From the NCBI RefSeq assembly GCF_037042905.1, contig NC_087245.1:25544501-25608500 (forward strand): DNA of 64,000 nucleotides. The letters are read 5' to 3'. Shown here one piece after another: positions 9,901-18,700 of the stretch. Positions within the stretch are counted from its first letter, which is position 1, and each line of letters begins with the position of its first letter. The stretch comes from Lytechinus pictus. Its lineage: Eukaryota; Echinodermata; Echinoidea; Temnopleuroida; Toxopneustidae. A program made the position numbers and the translations under genes. The notes under the pieces were generated by a model. That model had not been told where the DNA came from and searched no databases. It saw only the letters and a program-made list of their open reading frames with translations.

Positions 9901-11336
9901 GATTGTTGAGACTTCCGGTTCGTTCACCTCAGATTTTTCTATCATTTTTTACTATTGCTTACCTTAGTTGGGAGTTGGGACTCGAACTCACCTCGTTTTA
10001 TCTGCAGTCAAGACCTCTTCCCGCTATGAAGCGCTGATACTGGAAGGGGTATTTTAACGATTGCCAGCCGATAGTTCGACTAGTCTAGACTCACAGACCC
10101 TTTACTGACTAAATAAACCGATGTCTATGAACAATTACACGGACTAGATCCTGCTCGAAATTTGACGGAATAAAGCCATATTTTGGTATGTATTTCCACT
10201 TCCCCGTCATATATGTTCTATATTAGGGCAAGATATATTATTCTGAACCTTCTCCATGTTTTTGTTTTCAATTTTAGTGGGGGGTGCATATGGAACTCTT
10301 GCCAAATCTGGTGTTAATGCAGTTTCGCACCAGCCAACTTTGAGCAAATTTCTCAGCAGTAATCATTCTTGAATGTCATAGCAAGTCCCTCAATCACATT
10401 TCAAGGTCAATATGCCCACCGCTTTTACAATTATATCGCGATCGGGAATGACTGTATTTCGGCTTCGTCATCGTGTTAATTTTCAGTCAGATATCGCTTC
10501 GCTTTGGCTTGGCTTCTCCGTAATTTTGATATAAGGTGAAGTTAGCGAACATGTGGCAAGCAAACGGATGAGCTGCCACGCTGCAAGCAAATCTTTTGGT
10601 AGCCACTATTAATCGATATCAAAATATTACGGCAAAACCAAGCCTAAGTAAAAATGGTAAATCGAACGATCATTGTAACGCCGAGATCAGAGCCAAAATA
10701 CAGCCGTTCCAAATCGCGATATTTGGAAAAGTGGTGGGCATATTGTTTATTGACCTCGAAATGTGACTGAGAGACTTGCCATGCCATTTGCAATCAATTT
10801 CTGGTGGGGAAATTTGCTAGAATTCGGCTGGTGCAAAACTGCATTCGCGCCAAAAATCCATTAAAAATAAAATTTTAAATAAAAATATTAAAAAGTTAGA
10901 ATTTCAATTTTTTATTTGTGATGTCATAATCATATGCTAGCAGCTTCCCCAACGAAAAGGAAACCAAGAAAAAATTATTTCTAACAAACACAGTCAGGAC
11001 AAATCCAAAGCTTTTCTTTGACCGAAAATACCACACAATCTCAAACCCATATGTCACAAACACATTATGGTCATGATGGAATACCGACTCGGATCCTACC
11101 GATTCTAACGGGGACTGCATTGCCACTGCATGCACTGGCGTTAACGTAAACGGTAAACGTCGTAAGATACGACTCTTAGTCTTACGAGTTACGCTTTGTT
11201 CTGTGATTTTGAAAACAGTAAATTCGGGATCCGGACCCAAGATCTATGACTTATTTTCATACATGAGATTAAGGAAAATATAATAAACCCCAAAAACCTT
11301 ATAATAAAATAATATTTACCTGTCTGAATCCGGCAT
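1..11336 (-). CDS. CWC22: CWC22 pre-mRNA splicing factor homologue (5' part; 3' end beyond the left edge)
   Basis: Spliceosome component that binds eIF4A3 and helps load the exon junction complex (family knowledge); nuclear. Coding exons, in transcript order: 11336-11320, 8551-8147, 7994-7839, 6742-6446, 5411-5175, 4657-4499, 3859-3731, 2093-2000, 1276-1148, 640-505, 133-1. Every junction has GT..AG and keeps frame; about 630 residues lie in the window. Recognised by [77 protein letters not shown] and [20 protein letters not shown], all in the MIF4G domain as in human CWC22. The start ATG (11336-11334) gives MPDSDSERDSSD after splicing. About 420 residues precede the MIF4G region, against roughly 150 in human, and most are Arg/Asp/Glu/Ser-rich. 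The MA3 domain and C-terminus lie outside the window. Identification is secure; small exon-border errors are possible. Confidence 0.93.
505..640 (-). CDS. CWC22: CWC22 coding exon 10 (MIF4G)
   Basis: Encodes [40 protein letters not shown] and PRGIM. Donor ATGG|GTAAGA, acceptor CTTTAG. 136 nt, outgoing phase 1. Confidence 0.92.
905..1118 (+). repeat. (CAT)n-rich microsatellite
   Basis: Interrupted CAT/CAC trinucleotide tract in intron 9 of CWC22, beginning about 30 bases beyond the exon 9 donor in transcript direction. It gives His-rich or Asp-rich frames in several readings, an artefact of the repeat. Confidence 0.9.
1148..1276 (-). CDS. CWC22: CWC22 coding exon 9 (MIF4G)
   Basis: Encodes [20 protein letters not shown], then [20 protein letters not shown] and QQV. 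Donor GTG|GTAAGA, acceptor AACTAG... read as CTAG|TTTCCT. 129 nt, phase 0. Confidence 0.92.
1703..1943. mobile_element. MITE-like element, GGCCCG...TTCTGAA inverted ends (family copy 1)
   Basis: Left end GGCCCGTATTCTGAA and right end TTCAGAATGCGGGCC are inverted complements. The interior shares CACAGTAAACATAAGAA and ATACCATGT with the element at 7,327-7,629, so two family members lie in introns of one gene. No convincing target duplication. Confidence 0.65.
2000..2093 (-). CDS. CWC22: CWC22 coding exon 8 (acceptor is unit 1 of a minisatellite)
   Basis: Encodes [17 protein letters not shown] and [14 protein letters not shown], matching human GLLSRSVLQAQSASPIF and following residues position by position. 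Donor AAAG|GTAAGA at 1999. The acceptor TTGTTCTTTTCAG|TGG and the first ~25 exon bases are themselves the first unit of the 54-bp array running to 3,264. 94 nt; incoming phase 2, outgoing phase 0. Confidence 0.9.
2069..3264 (-). repeat. 54-bp minisatellite made of duplicated 3' splice sites
   Basis: Twenty-two full units and a partial 23rd. On the minus strand each unit reads, in order, a branch-like TATTAAT, pyrimidine run TTGTTCTTTTC, AG, and the first ~25 bases of CWC22 exon 8 (TGGTTGGTTAGCTAAAGCAG...). Unit 1 is the real exon border; units 2 onward lie in the intron. Unit 9 has a stop-creating change (about 2,510), unit 12 (about 2,663) lacks 8 bases, and units 16 and 19-22 have lost the AG. 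Unit 2 shares an ATC variant with unit 1 but not with later units, which suggests growth away from the exon. Being 18 codons long, the unit also stays open on the plus strand, which is not coding. Confidence 0.93.
3731..3859 (-). CDS. CWC22: CWC22 coding exon 7 (MIF4G)
   Basis: Encodes [19 protein letters not shown] and [20 protein letters not shown] of the MIF4G domain. Donor ACG|GTATGT; acceptor ATTACAG. 129 nt, phase 2 at both ends. The next exon supplies the last base of an Arg codon, giving RGRGWLAK across the minisatellite-bearing intron. Confidence 0.92.
4499..4657 (-). CDS. CWC22: CWC22 coding exon 6 (start of conserved core)
   Basis: Basic KKKKPEVDP stretch, then [20 protein letters not shown], the strongly conserved entry to the MIF4G domain. 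Donor AG|GTATAT, acceptor CTTGTTAG. 159 nt, phase 2 at both ends. Confidence 0.92.
5175..5411 (-). CDS. CWC22: CWC22 coding exon 5 (RS-rich)
   Basis: Encodes [18 protein letters not shown] and then Glu/Arg-rich sequence ending in QDTSRR. Donor CG|GTAAGT, acceptor CTTTTAG. 237 nt, phase 2 at both ends. Confidence 0.87.
6446..6742 (-). CDS. CWC22: CWC22 coding exon 4 (RD-dipeptide repeat)
   Basis: Encodes [13 protein letters not shown] followed by a long run of Arg-Asp dipeptides and RE/RR pairs typical of SR-like splicing factors. Donor AG|GTTTGT, acceptor TATTCAG. 297 nt, phase 2 at both ends. Confidence 0.85.
7327..7629. mobile_element. MITE-like element (family copy 2)
   Basis: Inverted ends around ATTTTGAACTTG and GAGTTCAAAATAAGGGCC, with an interior shared with 1,703-1,943 (TCACAGTAAACATAAGAAG, ATACCATGTA, TGGTCTAAGTT). 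More diverged than copy 1. Lies in CWC22 intron 3. Confidence 0.55.
7839..7994 (-). CDS. CWC22: CWC22 coding exon 3
   Basis: Encodes a Gln run, then [20 protein letters not shown] and a charged helix. Donor TG|GTAAGAG, acceptor ATTTTAG. 156 nt, phase 2 at both ends. No human counterpart recalled for this stretch. Confidence 0.82.
8147..8551 (-). CDS. CWC22: CWC22 coding exon 2 (RS/acidic N-terminal region)
   Basis: Acceptor TTGTTGTAG and donor GG|GTAAGG. Encodes a low-complexity region rich in Arg, Asp, Glu and Ser, with [10 protein letters not shown] and several RS/RD pairs. 405 nt, phase 2 at both ends. Confidence 0.88.
8760..9369. other. CWC22 intron 1, no recognised feature
   Basis: AT-rich intron sequence between exon 2 and the first repeat pair. 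No conserved reading frame, RNA gene or inverted repeat was found by eye. Confidence 0.5.
9370..10302. mobile_element. Two copies of one inverted-ended element in direct orientation
   Basis: Copies at about 9,370-9,690 and 9,866-10,302 share AAATAACAAAAGA, GAGACTTCC, AAAGCCATATTTTGGTATGT and CCTTCTCCATGTTTTT. The second begins AGTTCCATATGCAC and ends GTGCATATGGAACT, an exact inverse. The first is shorter by an internal deletion. The longer copy contains, on the minus strand near 9,970-9,985, a weak tRNA B-box-like GTTCGAGTCC. Confidence 0.65.
10317..10845. mobile_element. Foldback (long inverted repeat) element
   Basis: Left arm holds TGCAGTTTCGCACCAGCC, TCAATATGCCCACC and TGTATTTCGGCT; the right arm holds their approximate inverse complements ending GGCTGGTGCAAAACTGCA. 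No coding capacity, so non-autonomous. It lies in CWC22 intron 1, about 475 bases from the start codon. Confidence 0.75.
11320..11336 (-). CDS. CWC22: CWC22 coding exon 1 (start codon)
   Basis: Seventeen coding bases, MPDSD plus two bases, then donor AG|GTAAAT. The start was chosen because it joins exon 2 in frame to give an acidic Ser-rich N-terminus. The 5' UTR lies just above 11,336 and contains a three-codon upstream ORF (ATG AGT TTT TGA on the minus strand). The transcription start is not visible. Confidence 0.75.
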
Positions 11337-11449
11337 TACAGGAATTTTTGTGTCTTCGTTCAGTCAAAAACTCATTCTTTCTGCGTGTGCGCGTTGAACT
11401 CTATTAGGGTATCGTCAAAAAGGCAAATACAAAATGAAAAAGCAATTGT

Positions 11450-12780
11450 TCTCCCAAAAGAATGCCCCCTCCCCCGGCCCCATGAATGAATGAAAGCATG
11501 AGTCAATGAAAGAATAAGTCAAGGGATGAATGAATGAATGAATTTTTAATTTATATATTAATTTTGTTTTCATTTTATTTCTTTTCGGTTACCTTGATTC
11601 GCCAAATGTTAGCCTAAACATGGATTGTTTAAGAATCAGTATACCGGCTGTCCCATTTGACAAAGTGTTTTTGTTTTTCCTCATTTTTTTATTGTGATGC
11701 ATAAGGCTAGTGGTGTAATGAGAAAAAACAAACAACAATTTGAGAGGCCAAACACGCGAGCCAACAAAATTTCCCGGGGGGGGGGGGCACTTCCATTTAT
11801 GAGTGGATACCATGCGCGACCATGGGGTCTCAAAAAGCACCCTAAACACGTATTTTCCATTTTCTGAAAATGCACCCCTTAACAAGTATTGGCGTGTGAA
11901 ACCATACCATTAACAAGTATTGGTAACAAAACGATACTCTTGGCAAGTTCCCTGAATTGACCTTTGACCCCCTAAACAAGTAATGCGATATATTTTTATT
12001 GTTATGTCACGGACGTCGGTCGTCGGCCTACCTTCACCCACATCATTGGGTTTTAGTACAGCCCCACATCTTGCCCAAATCGTACTCTAAACATGTAGTG
12101 TTGACTCTTGGGGCAAAAGTACATCCTTTATAAAACATTTTTTTTTTCTTGGTGGAACTGTTGGCATTTTCCTTTTTTAGGGGGGGCTCCTCTTGAAATG
12201 GAGTAATAACTAGTGAAAGTTAAAAATACCTCCTTTGCATGGGAAATATGTCAATATACCCTTTTTGAGAGCACAATATTTGCATTACAATCTTGGGTGG
12301 TGTCTGGATATTTTGATAGGGGGGAGGGGGAAGATTTTTTATTTTTTTTTTTACAAGTGTAATATAGGGTAACACCTTTACATATTTTTTTCTCTCTTCC
12401 TTTTCTTTTCTATTTCTTCTTTTTCTCTTTGTTTTTCTCTACTTGAAAAATCTATGCTACCCCCAGATTACAATTGCAAAATTCAATCATATTTCATTTT
12501 GTATTTCACTTTCACACTTTCCATAAGTTAATACAGACAAAATAAGTAGTAAACTATTCCATAGAATTGCCCAACAGTTTTATTTCGCACAAAAGGCAAC
12601 AATTCAGTCAAAAATGTGTCGCATAACTTACCAAAATATGTTGACATACAAAGTCATAATAAAACTTCAACATATCTTTCAAAGGAATTTGTAATAATCA
12701 CACTGAATTAATCATATTTAAAATTGTAATGTTTCTTGGTAAATATATAATCTTTTATAAAAAAATATTGTAACAGCATA
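11450..12780. other. Intergenic stretch with poly-G and simple-sequence tracts
   Basis: Between CWC22 and CDC6. Contains (GAAT)n-like sequence near 11,530-11,545, a G run at 11,776, and low-complexity T/TTC tracts to 12,450. A 'CCATGCGCGACCATGGGG' block followed by ACAAGTATTGG repeats looks like a degraded dispersed repeat. No gene seen. Confidence 0.45.
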
Positions 12781-12808
12781 AACATTAACAAGTGGAATGC
12801 CTCTGGCC

Positions 12809-13681
12809 GTCTCACCTGCATCACGCGATTCAATATAGCAGCAGTGCAGATTTTGAAAACTACTATAACTCGCACAAGATGTTCAGTGATACTTGGTTAC
12901 TCTTATTTCCAAATTTTATGAACTAGACCAATACACTTATAGAGATATGATGGCAATTCAACAAATACCCCCAACGTGGCCAAAGTTCTTTGACCTTACA
13001 TGACCTTTGACCTTGATCATGTGACCTGAAACTCGCACAGGATGTTCAGTGATACTTGATTACTATTATGTCCAAGTTTTATGAACTAGACCAACACACT
13101 TTCAAATTTATGGCTGTAATTCAACAAATACCCCAATTTGGCCAAAGTTCATTGACCCTAAATGACCTTTGACCTTGATCATGTGACCTGAAACTTGCAC
13201 AGGATGTTCAGTAATACTTGATTACTATTATGTCCAAGTTTCATGAATCAGATCCATAAACTTTCAAAGTTATGATGGTAATTCAACAGATACCCCCAAT
13301 TCGGCCAAAGTTCATTGACCCTAAATGACCTTTGACCTTGGTCATGTGACGTGAAACTCATGCAGGATGTTCAGTGATACTTGATTAACCTTATGTATAA
13401 GTTTCATGAACTAGGTCTATATATTTTCTAAGTTATGATGACATTTCAAAAACTTAACCTTAGGTTAAGATTTTGATGTTGATTCCCCCAACATGGTCTA
13501 AGTTCATTGACCCTAAATGACCTTTGACCTTGGTCATGTGACATGAAACTCAGGCAGGATGTTCAGTAATACTTGATTAACCTTATGGCCAAGTTTCATG
13601 AACTAGGTCCATATACTTTCTAAGTTATGCTGTCATTTCAAAAACTTAACCTCAGGTTAAGATTTGGTGTTGACGCCGCCG

Positions 13682-13718
<37 letters not shown>

Positions 13719-13769
13719 CGCCGTCGGAAAAGCGGCGCCTATAGTCTCACTCTGCTATGCAGGTGAGAC
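12809..13769. mobile_element. TIR element with ~162-bp core tandem repeats and a GCC microsatellite
   Basis: Inverted ends GTCTCACCTGCAT (12,809-12,821) and ATGCAGGTGAGAC (13,757-13,769). Inside are five core repeats marked by GATGTTCAGTRATACTTG, spaced 162, 162, 163 and 192 bases, each with TGACCTTTGACCTTG and ATCATGTGACCTGAAACT. A (GCC)n tract follows at 13,674-13,735. The layout of TIRs, core repeats and terminal microsatellite resembles the non-autonomous pearl-type elements described in bivalves (analogy, not identification). Confidence 0.8.
13674..13735 (+). repeat. (GCC)n microsatellite
   Basis: Near-perfect GCC/GTC trinucleotide run, the only strongly GC-rich tract in the window. It sits inside the right end of the element at 12,809-13,769. 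Confidence 0.93.
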
Positions 13770-14234
13770 AAAAATGAAAGGTGTAAAGAAAAAAGCATAA
13801 CGTGTAAAATATTCATAGGAAAATTAAATCAATGTAATCGTAAAAAAACTTAATTACATCGAATGTTTGGAAATTAGAAAAGATTTAAAGGCAGCTGAAA
13901 ATACCTTCCAAAATTTATATGCAGTATGAAAGATGTTTAAGCCAACATCATCCCATCCAAACCCTAATCCTCCATGGCTGCTATTGGGCTGATATGAAAT
14001 TAGGTCAGAAATTAAAAACTTCCTAAAATATCTTATTCCTGAAAATATTCATAGAACTGTTTGAGACTTCCAAAATGTAATCATGGTAGAATTCATATAC
14101 ATATATATTTGACTGGAGGTAATCTGAAGACTTCAATATCACTTCATAATCTATCCAGGCTGGAGATATTGATATCTCAATAAATAGAGTAAAATTCACA
14201 AAGCAAAATGCTAAAAATTCGATCAAAATCGGAT

Positions 14235-14665
14235 AACAAATAACAAGTTATTTAATTTTAAAGATATGCATTATTCCGGTGAAACAGTTCTAGGCATGTC
14301 TTTATGAATATTCATTAGGTGGGCTGATGATGTCATATCCCCACTTGTTCTTTTGTATTTCATTATATGAAATTAGGTTTATTAAAACATTTTCTACCAA
14401 GAACTAAAACAATTGGATTGACAACTGATTAGGTGCATTAGTTATTTATTGCCCCATCTTATTTCATCATAATGGAGACACATCATTTACACATGTATGA
14501 AAAAATGAAACATTTATGATTTCATGTAATAACGTAAGAAAAAGGAAAGTGGGGATGGGACATCATCAGCCCACCTAATGAATATTCATGACGATGTGCA
14601 TATAACTGTTTTCACAAAATATTGATAAACTTTAAAATTCAATAACTTTGTTTGCACCTGTATAA
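14235..14665. mobile_element. Foldback element
   Basis: Arms share ATGAATATTCATTAGGTGGG and GCTGATGATGTC with their inverse complements, plus GAAACAGTT against AACTGTTTTC. The outer parts resemble the arm of the element at 36,592-37,198 (ATCAAAATCGGAT). It lies downstream of CDC6, possibly within its 3' UTR. Confidence 0.75.
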
Positions 14666-15581
14666 CATGGCATAAACTAGAAACTGTCATTACCTAAAAT
14701 ACCACATCAACTTATAGTAAAATGTGATCAGAAATGAAGCTATTAGAACAATTCACGATACATGTCATACTGTTAAAAAGGTTCTACCACTGAAAGAAAA
14801 CATAATATATAAGCTCACATAAATCTCCATATTAAACAGAGGGAATGAATTCTAACAAAATAGAGCGAATGAAGTGTGACATGTCATCCTATCAAAGTCA
14901 GAAAAATGCGGGCACTTCCAACGAAAATTTCCTAGCATAAAGCCCTTGACATGCACACCGTGGTTTAATCACATCATATGAGAAATGAGTTACATGAAAT
15001 GAGAATAACACACTGGTATTCTAATATAATAAATTGTACTTAGCTTCCCAAACTTAGAGTACATGGTGTAATTTTACTTTCATTTTAAATATTTGAATAT
15101 TAGATTAATACAACCTTCATTTCTACATGCTTCAATCACACAATAAGAATTTACTAATTATTTGTCCAATCTTAAAAAACAAATGGTAAAAAATTATTTA
15201 TTATTCTGCTCCGGTTTAACGGGACAAGCTCCCAAATTCACACCTAAAAGGTAATTGATACGTTAGACTTTTTTTTTCTAAAAGCTGTAAAAACTTAAAA
15301 ATTCAAAATTTCCTTAATTCAACAAAATAACTTTTGCAACAGGCATTTTTCTTTCTTTTTCTTCTGAAGGGCATACAGAAATGTGAAATTATATGAAATG
15401 CACTATATAAAAACTATTCATTATTATTATCATTACAAGTCATGTACAACTATATTACAAAATAAAATTAAGAGGCAATTATAAAATCCAATTTATGGCA
15501 ATGAACTTCTATTACAAAAATAAAATTGCAGACAGCGCCGAGTCTTATCTATAATACTAATTACATGGTTGAAAGCAATCA

Positions 15582-15701
15582 TCATAATTGTTTGCCTTTC
15601 TTGTCTTTGTTGCTAGGCAAGCCAGCTTCCAAGATGACCGACATTAGGACCTTATCTTGAAGAGCAAATTCTACCTCCTTCTCATTCATCTTCAGGCACA
15701 T
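15582..15701 (-). CDS. CDC6: CDC6 coding exon 12 (stop codon)
   Basis: Encodes MCLKMNEKEVEFALQDKVLM, SVILEAGLPSNKDKKGKQL and TGA at 15584-15582. The 3' UTR follows to the left; a minus-strand AATAAA at 15202-15197 is a possible poly(A) signal, unproven. Confidence 0.93.
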   Translation of the reverse strand: MCLKMNEKEVEFALQDKVLMSVILEAGLPSNKDKKGKQL

Positions 15702-18700
15702 CTGAAAGTTTGAAGGGAAAGAATAGAAAAGATTAGGCATGCATAGTGTAAGACAGGATTGTACCATTAACAGTGGTTATCATTATGTTCAAATGCCACT
15801 TTGAGTCACTGTTGACAGTGTCAACCCTATTCAATTATTCAGTTCAATGATATTACACTAGCTTTATTATAATACCCCAACAAAAACTTTATTTGAATAA
15901 GTGAAGAACAATCAGCAAGCATGACAATGGAAATTTCATCAAAATTCCATTAAAAAAAAAAGAGGAAAGACATTTTAAACTTTATATATCACAAAGCAGT
16001 TCTATGCAAAATGTGTGTGATAACTGATAAATGTCACATCCTCACTGGCCCGTACATTTTCATTTGTTCATTGTTATGAACAAGAACAAATGCAAGGGCT
16101 CACCCAATCTACACAAGTTCAAAGTGTAGGAATAATAGTTAAGACTTTGGGAAGGACATATTGCAACATACTGGTAATCTAAACAAGGTGGTTCACGAAC
16201 CACAATTGTCCCCTGATTTCGCTATCAAGATTGCCTTTGATGTATGCTTTGAAGGTATATGTGACAATATCTAATGATCATTTGTTCAAAGTTTAAACAA
16301 AATTTATATAAAAATAAGGAGATGAGGACTCTTGTAAGTAGAAGAATTATTGGAGACCATGCATTATTTTTTTCCACAGGTCAAATGATGGCCTTCCATC
16401 TTTTGACCCTAGATGACCTTTGATGTTATCATCACCATAAATGTGGTATTACCCAGATATCATTATTACCAAGTTATAAAAACTTTAACATTTTTGTAAC
16501 AGATGAACAGACTAACAGGAAAAGTGATTACTAGTTCTCTGCCGAACTTTGTTCAAGAGTGACAATAAGGACAAAATATGGGTCTTATTAAAACAAAAAA
16601 AATTGCACCTGGGGTTGTGGTGCCTTGAAATAAGGAACGTTTTTTTACCTTTGTTTGTCTAGCATCTTTTGATTTCTTGAGAGCAAGAACACCTCTAGTC
16701 TCGATCAGCTGACAAAGAGACAGGAACTCTGATTGGTCAACAGGTGCCACATGACAACTTGCACAGATCTTTGAGTATGTATCATGGACCTGCAGAGTAT
16801 AAAGTATATTCATTTTGTAAGATTGCCTTCTTTTGTGTGCATAAAAAATGTTAACAAATGTTGCATTTTTATTTTATATCTTGCAAACTAGATGCAATAC
16901 AAAACTCAAGCATGGTATTTAAAAAGAGTGTTGATCGTAATAAATGCTCAAAACTAACATACAATTCTCTAACATAAAATACTTGAAAGCAATCTCCTCA
17001 TTTTGGAAATATAAAGTACATATCATTTTCATAATTATTCCCTTAATGAGACTTCTATTTAAAACCGTTCTCTAAGAAAATACACCGTCAGTAGCATGAG
17101 TAAAAAATGTTGAGGGGGCAGTTATGGCATACAGGGACAAATTTCAAGACTGTGAGCTTTTTAATTCAAAATCTGATTTTGTGATAGATTTTAACATACT
17201 ATTCAGAAAATTATATATCTCACCCCTTTTCCTTTCCTTTTCTCCCCTTTTCTTGGACTTGAAAATTAATGGGGGGGGGGGGGTTCTGTGTCCCCCATCT
17301 GTACGCCAGTGTACATCACATTTTCATAAGATTAAGCCATATACTTGCTGATCTGATGTTGAATGACCATTGAATACTACTATTGTTCCTCAACCTTCAT
17401 TGTTTGAGAAACTTTTTAATACCACTATTGTTCTGGGCATGCATTTGCATTATGGATTCCTTAACACTAAATACATTCATTGATTAGGGAGCTTAATGGC
17501 ACCATGAATACAAATTAATCCCTGCACCACCTAATAAGTCCCCATTCTTTAATAGATAATTCCACTTCATAAGATGAGACACAATCAACATCAGGGACTA
17601 GATTACCACCCCCATCATTTGACCATTTTGCATAAAATATTAGTTTTGAAGAGCATTCACACAAAGCATTAGTGACAAGGAGCAAATCTTTGTTGGGGTC
17701 CAGGAAGCAATGGTGGTAGAGTCACTGACCAGTGGATGGCAGGTTTAAGATTTTATTTCTGACTTCCTTTTCACACTTCTCAAACCAAACATGCGATCTT
17801 ATTTACTGGTCGCCATCCAAAACTCCAGATAATTGTTTAAAAAGTTTCAGGGGCTAAAAGTCACAAAGAATATATATTGTGATAGAGAGGAAAATTGATA
17901 TAATCTTATTTCAAAAGTATGCATTTCAACCTACCTTTCCCAGTGTGACCTCTCGAGCCTTGCCTTCCTTGACCATGAGAAGAACTGTACAGATAACCAG
18001 CTTCTGTTGCAGAGGGAAGCTTTGACCTTTACTTCCGGATGAGGTCATGACCCCTGACCCATACACCTCATTGATGACATTGGAGACTTGGAGCAGAGAG
18101 ACTTTCTTTGGGAGCTTTGATGGAGAACCTTTCTTGGGCGAATTCCTGGCAGATGATTTGACGGGTGACAGTAGGGTTTTTCTTGGGGAGCCTGAAATGG
18201 AAGAAAACCAACCTTGCCATTTTAGCACTCTTGAATGCAACAAGATTCCCATTTTGAATAGACTCAAGCAACAATAAGTGCTCTGGGAAAAAGGGTATAC
18301 AATGAAACAACTGCCATTTTTTTCTTATGCGGTGTTGCCACCAAGCATTTCTTTACACCATTTACAACCTTTTTTTAAAAGCTATGACATTGTTGTTTTG
18401 TATTTACCTTCTAAAGCAGTTTTAACAAAATGTGACAGTGCATGTATATCACAATCTGTAATACACCGACTGGAAAACTTACATTTACATCATATTTACT
18501 GAAACCGTAAGGTGAACACACACAAAAAATTGCCAGAATTCATGAATCAAAATGAAATTCACATGGTCTTAAAATCACCATTTCCTAGAACATTATTAAT
18601 CATATCTAATTTTTTTTTACTACTTGGTACCCAATTAAAGGGTTTAACTACTCTGTGAGGCATATATGTCGGGTAGAATCTCGCACATGGTTTCAATGCC

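Noticed and set aside
9955..10035. Functional tRNA gene on the minus strand
   Set aside because: A B-box-like GTTCGAGTCC is present but no T-stem, acceptor stem or A box could be paired.
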